64,000 nucleotides of DNA. Origin: Micrococcus terreus (GTDB taxonomy: Bacteria > Actinomycetota > Actinomycetes > Actinomycetales > Micrococcaceae). The translations under genes were made by a program, and so were the position numbers. Below the pieces are notes generated by a model. That model was not told the DNA's origin and made no database searches. It saw only the letters and a list, made by a program, of their open reading frames with translations. The stretch covers positions 1-64,000 of the forward strand of contig NZ_FPCG01000008.1 of assembly GCF_900116905.1 (NCBI RefSeq), read 5' to 3'. Positions 17,407-33,592 of this stretch are shown here, in pieces (the first letter of the stretch is position 1; every line of letters begins with the position of its first letter).

Positions 17407-18475
17407 TGCTGGGCCTCCGGGATCCGCCGACCAGGTTCTCGGCGGCGCGGATGACGCCCTCGATCGGCCCGGCCGACCACGGTGCACGGCGTACCCCGGT
17501 CCGCCACAGCAGCGCGACCATCACAGCTCCCAGCATCAGCGTGCCCAACACGAGCCAGGAATCGTCGTACCGCCCGCTGACCTGCCACGGCCCCGGATGG
17601 CGTGCCACCCACCCCAGGAACGCCGTGTGGGCCACGTACAGGGACAGCGTCATGGACCCGGGCACGGCCAGCAGCCGAGTCAGCCCGAGCGGCAGCAGCG
17701 GCACCACAGCGGCGCACCCGGCCACCACCGCCACCACGAGCGCAGTGTTGAACACCACCTCCGCCTGCTCACCGGTGTAAGGCACCAGGAAGCTGCCACG
17801 CTCCCACCGGATCCACACCATCACGACGACGGCCACAACAGTTCCCGCTGCGCAGACCACCAGGGCGCGGGGCCGGGAGGCCTTCCCACCGCGTCCGCGG
17901 GTGAGGCTGTCGAGGACCAGGCTGCCCACCAACGCCCAGAGCAGCAGGCTGGGCAGTCGGTAGTACGGCCCGGCGGCCAGATCCTGGATGCCACTCGCCA
18001 GCGCAGGATCAAGCCCCGACTGTGTCAGGGACAGCACCAGTCGGCCGGCTCCCCAGGTCGACTGCAGCAGCGGGGCAACTGCCATCAGGAGGGCGGCGAG
18101 GCCCGCTCGGACCATCCAGGGCAGTCCTGCCAGCAGCGCTGCAAGCAGCGTGACGACAGCCAGAAATCCCAGGATGTCCACCACGCCGGCACCGAACTGG
18201 ACGTTGAGCAGTGTCAGTGCCACCAGCACGGCACCGCGCCACAGCGACCTCAGCAGTGCTGGGCCGAGACCGGTCCTCCCTGCCTCCAGCCGCGCCGAGA
18301 CCCCGATGAGCGCGGCGAACAGTGCCGCGGTCAAGTGCTCGGTGAGGTTCAGGACCCCGGCCGGGCCACCGGACGGCGCCGTGTGGGCGACGAACATGGA
18401 GAACAGGGCCACGCCGCGAGCGGCATCGATCCACTCGATGCGCTCACGGCGCGGCCCTGTACGGGTGCTGCCCAT
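17396..18475 (-). CDS. Multi-pass membrane protein, DUF1624/DUF418-like acyltransferase
   Basis: This 359-aa integral membrane protein has about ten hydrophobic segments. The N-terminal RIEWIDAARGVALFSMFVAHTAP matches the start of heparan-alpha-glucosaminide acetyltransferase-like and DUF418 proteins: a charged cytoplasmic start, then the D-ARG-A-LxM pattern. Such proteins are thought to move acyl groups across the membrane onto envelope sugars; no substrate can be named. It starts 24 bp downstream of gatB on the same strand and overlaps the next gene, so it may ride on the gatCAB transcript. Confidence 0.75.
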   Translation of the reverse strand: MGSTRTGPRRERIEWIDAARGVALFSMFVAHTAPSGGPAGVLNLTEHLTAALFAALIGVSARLEAGRTGLGPALLRSLWRGAVLVALTLLNVQFGAGVVDILGFLAVVTLLAALLAGLPWMVRAGLAALLMAVAPLLQSTWGAGRLVLSLTQSGLDPALASGIQDLAAGPYYRLPSLLLWALVGSLVLDSLTRGRGGKASRPRALVVCAAGTVVAVVVMVWIRWERGSFLVPYTGEQAEVVFNTALVVAVVAGCAAVVPLLPLGLTRLLAVPGSMTLSLYVAHTAFLGWVARHPGPWQVSGRYDDSWLVLGTLMLGAVMVALLWRTGVRRAPWSAGPIEGVIRAAENLVGGSRRPSSGQ

Positions 18476-18499
18476 GTCAGCGGGCGGCTGTTGCCGAGG

Positions 18500-20013
18500 T
18501 CACTCCTGGACGCCCAGCTGCTCCAGGACGATCTCGCGCACACGCGCGGCATCGGCCTGGCCTCGGGTGGCCTTCATGACCGGGCCGATCAGTGCGCCGA
18601 CGGCCTGCAGCTTGCCGCCCTTGATCTTCTCCACCACACCGGGGTTCTGCTCGATCGCCTCCTGGACGGCGGTGGTGAGGGCGCCGTCGTCGGAGACCAC
18701 GGCCAGGCCCTTGGCCTCGACGATCTGACGAGGCGTGCCCTCCCCGGCGGCGACGAACCCGAGCACCTGCTTGGCGATCTTGTCGTTGATCGTCTTCTCA
18801 CCGATCAGCGTCTCGATCTCCACCACGTGCTCCGGAGTCACGCCCAGGTCGGCGATGTCCTTCTCGGCGACGTTGGCCAGGCGGGCGATCTCACCCATCC
18901 ACCACTTGCGGGCGGCGGACGCGGTGGCGCCGGCCTCCACGGTCGCAGCGATCTCCTCGGTCACACCGGCGTTGACCACATCGCGGAACTCCTCATCAGA
19001 GTATCCCCACTCGGCCTTCAGGCGCTTGCGGCGCTCGGCGGGAGGCTCGGGCAGCTCGGCGCGCAGTCGCTCGATCCACTCGGGCGTGGTGTGGACCGGC
19101 ACCAGGTCCGGCTCCGGGAAGTACCGGTAGTCGTCGGCATCGGACTTGGGACGACCCGAGGTGGTGGTGCGGGTGTCCTCGTGCCAGTGACGGGTCTCCT
19201 GGACGATGCTGCCGCCGGACTGCAGCACGGCGGCCTGACGCTGGATCTCGAAGGTGACCGCGTGGGCCACGGCCCGCGTGGAGTTCACGTTCTTGGTCTC
19301 GGTGCGGGTGCCGAAGGTGGTGGAGCCCTTGGGCATCAGCGAGACGTTGGCGTCGCAGCGGACGTTGCCGCGCTCCATCCGGGCGTCGGAGATGTCCAGG
19401 TTCTTCACGATGTCCCGGATGGCGGTCACGTAGGCGCGAGCCAGCTCCGGGGCACGTTCACCGGCGCCGACGATCGGCTTGGTGACGATCTCCACCAGGG
19501 GCACACCGGCGCGGTTGTAGTCCACCAGGGAGTAGGCGGCGTCCTGGATGCGGCCGGAGGCACCGCCCACGTGGGTGAGCTTGCCGGCGTCCTCCTCCAT
19601 GTGGGCGCGTTCGATCTCCACGCGGAAGACGGTCCCATCCTCCAGCTCCACGTCCAGCCAGCCGTCGAAGGCGATCGGCTCGTCGTACTGGGAGGTCTGG
19701 AAGTTCTTCGGGGTGTCCGGGTAGAAGTAGTTCTTCCGCGCGAACCGGCAGGTCTCGGCGATCTGGCAGTTCAGGGCCAGGCCGAGCTTGATGGAGTACT
19801 CCACGGCCTCGCCGTTGACCACCGGCAGGACGCCGGGCAGGCCCAGGCACACCGGGGAGACGTTGGTGTTCGGCACGTCTCCGAAGGCGTTGGGCGCCGG
19901 GGAGAACATCTTGGTCTTGGTGTTCAGCTCCACGTGCACCTCGAACCCCAGGACGGGGTCGAAGGCGGCCATGGCCTCGTCGAAGCTGAGCACTTCGTCG
20001 GTGACGGCTGCCA

Positions 20014-20014
<1 letters not shown>
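18500..20014 (-). CDS. gatB: Asp-tRNA(Asn)/Glu-tRNA(Gln) amidotransferase subunit B
   Basis: This 504-aa tRNA-binding and kinase subunit of the GatCAB complex activates the tRNA-bound Glu/Asp by phosphorylation before amidation. The start region VLGFEVHVELNTKTKMFS is the GatB signature, followed by NTNVSPVCLGLPGVLPV and the FARKNYFYPDTPKNFQ block. The C-terminal YqeY-like tail (GFVAAGEGTPRQIVEAKGL) is complete. ATG 20014 has a strong AGGAGGAG seven bases upstream and overlaps the gatA stop (TGATG). The operon implies the organism makes Gln-tRNA, and perhaps Asn-tRNA, indirectly. Confidence 0.96.
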
Positions 20015-21582
<1,568 letters not shown>

Positions 21583-21593
21583 GTCTGCTCCGC

Positions 21594-21890
21594 TCACTCG
21601 CCGTCCAGGATGGCCGGGACCTTGAACTGTCCGTCCTCGGCATCGGGGGCCATGGCCAGGGCCTGCTCCTGGGTGAGCATCCCGTGGGGGGTGTCCTCGC
21701 GGAACACGTTGTTCAACGGGATGGGGTGCGAGGTGGCCGGCACGTCCTGCGAGGCGACCTCGCTGACGGAGGCGATGGCGTCGACGATGACATCGAGCTC
21801 ACCGGCCATCCGGTCCAGCTCCTCACCGTCCATCTGGATGTGGGCGAGCCGCGCCAGGTGGGCGACGTCCTCACGGGTGATGGCAGACAT
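21594..21890 (-). CDS. gatC: Asp-tRNA(Asn)/Glu-tRNA(Gln) amidotransferase subunit C
   Basis: This 98-aa small subunit wraps GatA and GatB together. [21 protein letters not shown] is the typical GatC N-terminus and LRED-like [19 protein letters not shown] the typical end. First gene of gatCAB; the 63-bp gap to the upstream GNAT gene could hold a promoter, but none is clear. Confidence 0.95.
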   Translation of the reverse strand: MSAITREDVAHLARLAHIQMDGEELDRMAGELDVIVDAIASVSEVASQDVPATSHPIPLNNVFREDTPHGMLTQEQALAMAPDAEDGQFKVPAILDGE

Positions 21891-21953
21891 AGATCTCCTG
21901 TGGTCTCCTGCTGCGGATGGTGTGGTTCGGTGACTCAGTCTAGTGCCGGTGGG

Positions 21954-22547
21954 TCACACCGGACGCCGGTAGACCGGGAAGCACTTGTCCGGTTGACCGG
22001 GGGTGAGGGTCATGATCTCGGAGAGGCACCAGTCGCGCTCCGGGGTGCGCACGAATCCCTCGGACTCGTAGAGCCGGTGGGCTCCCAGCATGGTCTCCAT
22101 GGTGGTGAGCACGACGGCGGAGATCGCCTCGTGCGCCTCGGCGCGGGCGATCACGGTGCGCACCAGGGCGCGGGCCACTCCCTTGCGGTGGTGATCCGGG
22201 TGGACGGCGAGCATCCTGAACTCCAGCTCCCCGTCCTGGGCGAGCTCGGACATCTCCATGCCGGGCAGGCTCAGGACCACGGATCCGGCCACCACGGGGG
22301 TGCCGTCCGGTCCGGGGACCTCGGCGACCAGCACCCGGGCAGCGGCCGCACGCGTGGCCACATCGGCCAGGTTCTCCAGGTAGTGGTCGCCCTCCTGCAG
22401 GTGTCCGCCGTCGATGTAGGCGCGGACGGTGAGCTCACCGATCGCCCCGAAATCCGCCTCCACGGCGTCACGGACGGTGACGTGTCCATGCTGCAGGATC
22501 GGCTCGGTGGGACGGGGGCCGTGCAGGTCGATGGGTGTGCTGTTCAT
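21954..22547 (-). CDS. GNAT-family N-acetyltransferase
   Basis: This 197-aa protein has one GNAT fold: an N-terminal VTVRDAVEADFGAIGELT, the acetyl-CoA pyrophosphate loop RMLAVHPDHHRKGVARALV, and a C-terminal LYESEGFVRTPERDW. It transfers an acetyl group from acetyl-CoA to an unidentified amine. Its ATG overlaps the stop of the glutaredoxin-like gene (ATGA), so they are co-translated. Confidence 0.85.
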   Translation of the reverse strand: MNSTPIDLHGPRPTEPILQHGHVTVRDAVEADFGAIGELTVRAYIDGGHLQEGDHYLENLADVATRAAAARVLVAEVPGPDGTPVVAGSVVLSLPGMEMSELAQDGELEFRMLAVHPDHHRKGVARALVRTVIARAEAHEAISAVVLTTMETMLGAHRLYESEGFVRTPERDWCLSEIMTLTPGQPDKCFPVYRRPV

Positions 22548-23005
22548 GCTCTCTCGGCGGGAGTGGCGGTGCGGATGGTCTCCACGGCGGCGGCAGTGTC
22601 GGTGGCGACCACGTGGCCGGCGGAGGTGACGAGGGTGGGGACAGTCTCGTTGCCGTCGTTGTAGCTGCGCAGGCGTTCAGCGGCCTCCGGCTCATCCCAG
22701 ATGTTCACCCAGTACGGGCTGTTGCGCAGTTCAGGTCCCAGGGCTCGGATCAGTGCGCCGCAGTAGGGGCAGCCGGGCCGCCAGAAGACGACGGCTCCGC
22801 CCTGGGCGAGATGGGCGTCCACCCCGGCAACGGGGCGGGATTGGATGGTGGCGTCCACGAAGTACCTCACGGTGAAGAAGATGAACAGTGCCGCGATCAG
22901 CCAGCTGACCCAGTCACCCTGCAGGATGGCCCGGGCGAGGAACAGCAGCGCCCCGGCCGCGAACGCCATGGGGAGCAGGGCTGGAACCTTCAGCACCCGT
23001 CGCAT
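22544..23005 (-). CDS. Membrane-anchored mycoredoxin/glutaredoxin-like protein
   Basis: This 153-aa protein has two hydrophobic helices (about residues 6-22 and 31-47) followed by a thioredoxin-fold domain with the redox motif CPYC in FWRPGCPYCGALI and the cis-Pro segment NETVPTLVTSAGHVVAT. Actinobacterial mycoredoxins use this CxYC motif to reduce mycothiol mixed disulfides; the membrane anchor is an addition. GTG 23008 is an alternative start. It is followed with a 4-nt overlap by the GNAT gene. Confidence 0.85.
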   Translation of the reverse strand: MRRVLKVPALLPMAFAAGALLFLARAILQGDWVSWLIAALFIFFTVRYFVDATIQSRPVAGVDAHLAQGGAVVFWRPGCPYCGALIRALGPELRNSPYWVNIWDEPEAAERLRSYNDGNETVPTLVTSAGHVVATDTAAAVETIRTATPAERA

Positions 23006-23117
23006 CACCCCAGTCTGTCACGCGGTGGCCCCACACCCGCACGCCCCACCCCCTCGGATCACGTGCGCAGAAGTTCGTGCGACACGCCGTGCCGGAGCCG
23101 AGTTGGCGTGATCGTGA

Positions 23118-26488
<3,371 letters not shown>

Positions 26489-26623
26489 CTAGTGCTGGGC
26501 CCGGACACGGGAGGAGTCGCCGGGGCCCTCCGGTGAGCAGAACCATCCGTTCCCCTGCGAGAGTCCACGCGCTACCGTTCAGCACAAGAGGTGGACCGCC
26601 CACACTCGGACAGGAGTCCTCCA

Positions 26624-26791
26624 GTGGAGCTCAACACCGTGGGGATCATCGTGCTGGCGATCTGGGCGGCAGGGATCGTCTGCGGGCTGATCGCCGTCCG
26701 TCGGTTCGGCCCAGCCTGGCGCGGCCCTCTGATGCTTGCCGCCGCTCACGGTCAACGTGGGGCTGAATATCCGGGGTTGCGAGGCCGATGA
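26624..26791 (+). CDS. Small single-pass membrane protein (hypothetical)
   Basis: A 55-aa frame begins at GTG 26624, with AGGAG eight bases upstream. Residues 5-22 (TVGIIVLAIWAAGIVCGLIA) form a clear transmembrane helix, followed by the positive VRRFGPAWR. The tail has no recognisable motif. It is the only rightward gene in a long leftward block and lies between ligA and an FHA gene. Coding status rests on the ribosome site and helix only; codon bias fades after residue 40, so the gene could also be a remnant of something longer. Confidence 0.45.
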   Translation: MELNTVGIIVLAIWAAGIVCGLIAVRRFGPAWRGPLMLAAAHGQRGAEYPGLRGR

Positions 26792-26904
26792 ACCCCCGAT
26801 TCTCGGCCACACGTTAGAGGGCGAGGGCGAGGGGAGGCCAAGGGCAGGGACAATGGCGGGGACTGCCCGCCCGGTCCAGTCAGACCCAGCGCACCCCGGG
26901 CCCC

Positions 26905-27636
26905 TCAGTCCTCTTCGTCCACCTGCTGGTCCAGCAGGGGCAGGTCCTCCGGAGTGATCAGGTGTGAGGTCACGGCGTGCTCCACCAGGCGGGCCCGGCG
27001 ATTGGTGGCCAGTTTGCCGCCGCCTCCGCGCAGCCCGGCCACACCCACACGGTCGAGTTTGTCGCAGACATTGTCCAGCTTCCGGTTGAACCGGGTGATC
27101 GGCCAGCCCAGACGTTTGGCGGCATCGGCCGAGGATGGAACAGTGGAGAACCCGGTGCCGCCACGGCGAAGGATCGGTTCGGCCAGGGCCACGATCACCG
27201 CCTTCTGGGACGGGGTGAACACCACGGGCCCGATGGTGGTCTCCCCCACCGCGTCACTGCCGCCGCCCTGCTGCAGGAAGGACGGGGTCTTCAGATGCAC
27301 CGAGAACTCATACGTGGTGGGGCCTGCGGTGAAGACCACGTTCAGCTGACCGAACACCAGCGGGATCCGGGACCCGGGCGAGACCCAGGCCTGCATGCCG
27401 CCGGAGGAGTCGGCCACGGTCGCCGAGATCATCGAGCCGACATTGGAGAGCCACCAGATCCCGCCGAGCTCCTGGATCTCCATGAACCGCCGGTGCAGGT
27501 ACGGGTTGTCGTCGATCTCCAGATCGCCCTCACGCCCGATCGTGAAGGTGGACCCCGGTTCGACCTCGTACCACTCCCCGCAGAAGTCGATGGAGAGCTG
27601 GCCGGCAGCCTGCTCCGGTCTCGTCTGCTCTGTCAT
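26905..27636 (-). CDS. FHA-like domain protein with C-terminal winged-helix region
   Basis: This 243-aa protein starts with a forkhead-associated-type beta sandwich (FTIGREGDLEIDDNPYLHRRF, then IWWLSNVGS); the usual Ser-x-x-His is replaced by NPYLH, so phosphothreonine binding is uncertain. From residue 140, FTPSQKAVIVALAEPIL through GWPITRFNRKLDNVCDKL resembles the helical DNA-binding module found in some actinobacterial FHA proteins. It is the last gene of the kinase cluster, 38 bp after the Ser/Thr kinase gene, and may be a transcriptional output of the pathway. Function is inferred. Confidence 0.72.
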   Translation of the reverse strand: MTEQTRPEQAAGQLSIDFCGEWYEVEPGSTFTIGREGDLEIDDNPYLHRRFMEIQELGGIWWLSNVGSMISATVADSSGGMQAWVSPGSRIPLVFGQLNVVFTAGPTTYEFSVHLKTPSFLQQGGGSDAVGETTIGPVVFTPSQKAVIVALAEPILRRGGTGFSTVPSSADAAKRLGWPITRFNRKLDNVCDKLDRVGVAGLRGGGGKLATNRRARLVEHAVTSHLITPEDLPLLDQQVDEED

Positions 27637-27674
27637 GGACGTTCCCCCGCCTCTCGTTCTGTCCTGTGCACCAT

Positions 27675-29384
27675 CTAGTCCACGCAGCCCACGGCCGGCT
27701 CCGACTGCTTGCCGTTGGACCGCACCACCACCACCTCGACGCAGGTGCGGTCATCCTCCAGCACGGGCGTGGTGGCAGTGGGCTCCTCCACCCCGGTGAT
27801 CCGTCCCTTGCCGGTGGCGGTGGTGGTGCGCCACAGGTAGGTGTCGCCCTCGCGCTGCTCCGGATTCTCCCAGGTGAACACGGCCTCGTCCCCGGAGACC
27901 TCAGCGGTGATCCCCGCGGCGGGCTGGACGGGCTTCTCCGGTTCGGGCAGCGGCAGGGCCGGAGTTTCACTGATCAGACCGCCCTCCGGCGAACGGTCCG
28001 GCCCAGACCCGCCCAGGGTGTTGGCCAGCCAGATCGCGGCCACCACGCCCAGCACGAGCACCACCACCGAGGCGATCACCCCCACTCGGTTCTCCGCAAA
28101 CCAGGCCTGGGCGCCGCCGGTCTTCTGCCGCACCTCGACCCGCTGGGCGGTGACGCCCGAGGTCTCCCAGGTGCCGTCGTCGGGAACTCGCTGCGCGGGA
28201 CGCGACCGGGACCGCGAGCCGGCCAGGGCACCGCCGACCCGTCCACCCATGATGGTGGGGTCGTCATCCGGTCCGCCCGGAGGCTGCGGCGTCCAGGGCT
28301 GCGCAGGTCCGCGGGAGGGACGCATGACAGTGGCGTCGTCCGCGTGCGTGTCCAGCTCCGTGCCCGCCCCGGGAGGCGACGACGGCGGCAGCGGCGGGAA
28401 GCGATGGGAGCCTCCGGTGGCGCCCTGCTCGGGATCGATGGAGACGATCTGCCGGACCCGAGTGGCGTCCCCGCCCAGGTCCTCAGCCTCGTCCTCGGCC
28501 TCCAGGGCACCGGACTCGTCCATCACCTCGAAGGGAGTGACGGACAGGCCCAGCTCGGTCTGCACCCGCTGCAGGGCCAGGGCCAGGGCGTGCGCGGAGG
28601 GGAAGCGCGAGGTGGGCGTCTTGGCCATGGTGGTGGCCAGCACCTGTTCCAGGGAGGCCGGCACGTCCGCCCGGTTCAGCGGAGGCAGCGGGTCTTTCCC
28701 GATCCGGGCGATCAGCGCCTTCTGCGAGTTGTCCGCCCCCGGCCGCACGAACGGAGACCGCCCGGCCAGCAGCGTGTATAGGGTGGCGCCCAGGGACCAC
28801 ACGTCCATGGCCACCCCGTCCGGGGAGTCCGAGGTGAAGGCCTCCGGGGCGGACCACGGAATGGACATGCCGGCGTCCTCGTCCAAGGCGTCCGTGGTGC
28901 CGGAGATGCCGAAGTCGGTCAGGGCCGGACGGTTGTAGTCCGTGGTGAGCACGTTGGCCGGCTTGATGTCCCGGTGCACGATCCCGGCGCGGTGGGCCGA
29001 CTCCACTGCGGAGGCCACCTGGATCCCGATCGCCAGGACCTCGTCCACGCCCAGCCGGGAGCGGCGGTAGCGCACATCCAGCGAGGGGCGCGAGCAGTAC
29101 TCCATGGCCAGGTAGGAGTGCCCGTCCTCGGTGATGTCCGCCTCGTAGATCGTCACGATGTACGGGTGCGAGGAGAGCTGGGCCATCAGGTTGGCCTCGG
29201 ACTCGAAGGAGCGGCGGGCCCGTTCGGTCTTCAGCCCGGAGAGCAGCACCTTGATGGCCACCTTGCGGCGCGGACGGTCCTGCTCATACAGGTACACGTC
29301 CGAGAATCCGCCCGATCCCAGCAGGGAGACGTACTTGTACCCCGGGATGTGCGGCGGCGGTGCGGGAGGTCTCTTGGAGCTCAT
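27675..29384 (-). CDS. Membrane Ser/Thr protein kinase (PknB-like)
   Basis: A 569-aa Hanks-type kinase. The glycine loop is GSGGFSDVY, the ATP-binding Lys45 is in KVAIK, the catalytic loop is HRDIKPAN (Asp139), and DFGISGT starts the activation segment at Asp157. A Pro/Arg-rich juxtamembrane stretch leads to a transmembrane helix near residues 435-454 and an extracellular C-terminal domain of about 100 residues that looks like a fibronectin III fold with a Cys pair. There are no PASTA repeats. ATG 29384 is seven bases after the stop of the FHA gene. With the PP2C phosphatase and three FHA proteins it forms a phospho-signalling module. Confidence 0.93.
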   Translation of the reverse strand: MSSKRPPAPPPHIPGYKYVSLLGSGGFSDVYLYEQDRPRRKVAIKVLLSGLKTERARRSFESEANLMAQLSSHPYIVTIYEADITEDGHSYLAMEYCSRPSLDVRYRRSRLGVDEVLAIGIQVASAVESAHRAGIVHRDIKPANVLTTDYNRPALTDFGISGTTDALDEDAGMSIPWSAPEAFTSDSPDGVAMDVWSLGATLYTLLAGRSPFVRPGADNSQKALIARIGKDPLPPLNRADVPASLEQVLATTMAKTPTSRFPSAHALALALQRVQTELGLSVTPFEVMDESGALEAEDEAEDLGGDATRVRQIVSIDPEQGATGGSHRFPPLPPSSPPGAGTELDTHADDATVMRPSRGPAQPWTPQPPGGPDDDPTIMGGRVGGALAGSRSRSRPAQRVPDDGTWETSGVTAQRVEVRQKTGGAQAWFAENRVGVIASVVVLVLGVVAAIWLANTLGGSGPDRSPEGGLISETPALPLPEPEKPVQPAAGITAEVSGDEAVFTWENPEQREGDTYLWRTTTATGKGRITGVEEPTATTPVLEDDRTCVEVVVVRSNGKQSEPAVGCVD

Positions 29385-29391
29385 CGGCGGC

Positions 29392-31472
<2,081 letters not shown>

Positions 31473-31476
<4 letters not shown>

Positions 31477-32330
31477 GAGGGGGCCTCCGTGGGCGTGCTG
31501 GTCGGTGCGACCTCATGGTCGCGGGGTCGAGTGGTGCCACGTTCCTCGCCATCGCGCGGGGAGGTGTCATTCCGATCCGACTCGGCGGCAGAGTCCTCCA
31601 CATCCACCACGACGACGGTGATGTTGTCCCGGCCGCCCCCGCGCAGGGCCAGGCCGATCAGCCCGTCCACCGCATCCTGGGCGGTGTGACGGGATTGCAG
31701 CTCCTGCCGGATCCGCTCGTCCTCCACCTCGGTGGTGAGTCCGTCCGAGCAGATCATCAGGCGGTCCCCGTCATGCACCGGGAGCATCCAGAAGTCCGCG
31801 TCCGGGGCCTCCCCGGTGCCCAGGGCACGCGTGATGACATGGCGCCGAGGGTGGTGCTGGGCCTCGGCCTGGGAGATGTACCCGCGGTCCACCATCTCCT
31901 GGACCTCAGAATGATCCACGCTGACCTGGCTGAACTCGTCCTCGGAGAGGCGGTAGACCCGCGAGTCCCCCACGTTGAAGACCATCCAGTACAGGCCCTG
32001 GTGCTCCCTGACGATCGCCACTCCGGCCAGGGTGGTCCCGGCACGGGCCCCGGAGGCCTCCCGGATCGCCTCATCGGCGCGCACCATCAGGTGCTGCAGG
32101 TCCTCGGCCGTGAGGTCGTCCTGGACCTCCTTCACACCAGCGGCCAGGGTCTCCACGCAGATGCGGCTGGCGACCTCACCGGCCTCGTGTCCGCCCATGC
32201 CGTCCGCCACGGCGAAGAGGTTCCCCGTCACCACCAGGGAGTCCTCGTTGAGCTGACGGCGCAGCCCACGGTGCGAGCCGAACCCGTAGTTCAGCCGGAA
32301 GGGACGCGGTGCCGCTGCTTCGCCTGTCAT
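31473..32330 (-). CDS. PP2C-family Ser/Thr protein phosphatase
   Basis: This 285-aa cytosolic phosphatase has the metal-binding motifs in order: LNEDSLVV, FAVADGMGGHEAGE, ICSDGLTTEV and GGRDNITVVVVDV. It contains the catalytic domain only, with no membrane helix and a Pro/Thr tail of about 35 residues. It should reverse phosphorylation by the neighbouring kinase. Its start overlaps the RDD-FHA gene and its stop overlaps the FHA gene, each by four bases. Confidence 0.93.
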
Positions 32331-33535
32331 GCAGCAGCCACCGTGAAGTGGCGGTCACCGAAGTGCACCGTGGCCCCAGGGGCGGCCAGGACCGGCTGTC
32401 CCGGTTCGAGCCGCTGACGCTCGCCGCCCTTCGGGGTGAGAGCCGATCCGTTGGTGGAATTGCGGTCCGTGACCCAGACACCGGAGGAGTCCACGGTCAG
32501 GTGCAGATGGGTCTTGGACACCGAACGCCCCATGTCCGCGAAGGGGATCAGCTCATCGACGGTCTCCCCGGCTGCTCCGGCGGGGTTGCGTCCCACCAGC
32601 ACGACCCCGGAGATCGTATGGACCTGTCCGTCGTCGAAGGTCAGCTTCATGGCGCGCGGCCGGGCGACCTCGCTGCGCAGCTGGGTGCTTCCCATCTCAC
32701 GGTCCGGATCCGCGTCGACGGGATCGGCCGCGCCGCCCACCATCACGACCTGCCCGTCCTGGAAGCCGGTGGAGCTCCCGGACCGGGCCGGAGCATCCTG
32801 GGACGGCTGCGGTGGGGCGGCGACCGGGTTCTGCGGAGCAGCCGGGGCCGGCGTGGATGCAGGGGCCGGCTGGGCCGCCGGGCGCCCGGGGACCGCCGTG
32901 ATGGGTCCGTCGGCCACAGCGGCATTGAACTCGGGCCAGCGTGATCCGGCCGGCACCGCCTCCGTGCCGGTGTCCGGGTGGCCGGGCTGCCCCGGCTGGA
33001 GCATGCCGCCGGGAGCGAACGTGGATGGGCCGAACAGCCCGCCGGTGGTCAGCGGGTTCCGTCCGGCCTTCACGTCCACCACGAGCGTGTGTGCGACCTT
33101 GTCGTGCCAGCCCTGGCGCTGATGATGCGGGTCCCAGATGTTGGAGATCATCATCAGGATCGATCCCACCACCGGGACCAGGCCGCTCAGAGCGATGATC
33201 AGCCCGCGCAGGAAGATCGCGCCCCAACCGGCCGGCATTCCGTCCTCCGAGGTGGTGCGGATGCCCATGATCAGGTTGCCGGGGGTCTTCCCGGCGGTGG
33301 CCTCCCAGCCCCACAGCCACACGGTGTAGGCCAGCGAGACCACGGAGGCGCCCAACAGGGCCATCCAGAAGGTGAAGAGGGCGTCGTCCTGGGCGCTGCC
33401 GGCGGTCTCCAGCACCTCCGGCAGGGTGATGCCGGTGGCCAGGCCCACGGCCAGCGCGGGTACGATCCGGTCGATCAGCCAGGCCGCCAGTCGTTTCCCG
33501 GCCGTGGCGTTGACCAGATTGAGCGTCTTCTGCAC
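32327..33535 (-). CDS. RDD-family membrane protein with C-terminal FHA domain
   Basis: In this 402-aa protein an RDD domain occupies residues 1-150 with three to four membrane segments (KRLAAWLIDRIVPALAVG, the GKTPGNLIMGIRT loop). A Pro/Ala-rich linker follows, then a canonical FHA domain from about residue 300 (VVLVGRNPAG, SVSKTHLHLTVDS, DRNSTNGS). It may place phosphothreonine binding at the membrane, to dock a phosphorylated partner such as the kinase. The GTG start at 33535 is 57 bp after the transglutaminase-like gene. Regions upstream and downstream overlap, indicating one transcript. Confidence 0.88.
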   Translation of the reverse strand: MQKTLNLVNATAGKRLAAWLIDRIVPALAVGLATGITLPEVLETAGSAQDDALFTFWMALLGASVVSLAYTVWLWGWEATAGKTPGNLIMGIRTTSEDGMPAGWGAIFLRGLIIALSGLVPVVGSILMMISNIWDPHHQRQGWHDKVAHTLVVDVKAGRNPLTTGGLFGPSTFAPGGMLQPGQPGHPDTGTEAVPAGSRWPEFNAAVADGPITAVPGRPAAQPAPASTPAPAAPQNPVAAPPQPSQDAPARSGSSTGFQDGQVVMVGGAADPVDADPDREMGSTQLRSEVARPRAMKLTFDDGQVHTISGVVLVGRNPAGAAGETVDELIPFADMGRSVSKTHLHLTVDSSGVWVTDRNSTNGSALTPKGGERQRLEPGQPVLAAPGATVHFGDRHFTVAAA

Positions 33536-33592
33536 GGTGTCCTGTCCCGTCCTGTTCCTGGTGCTGCGATCGTCGAAAGTGGTGCGGCTGGG

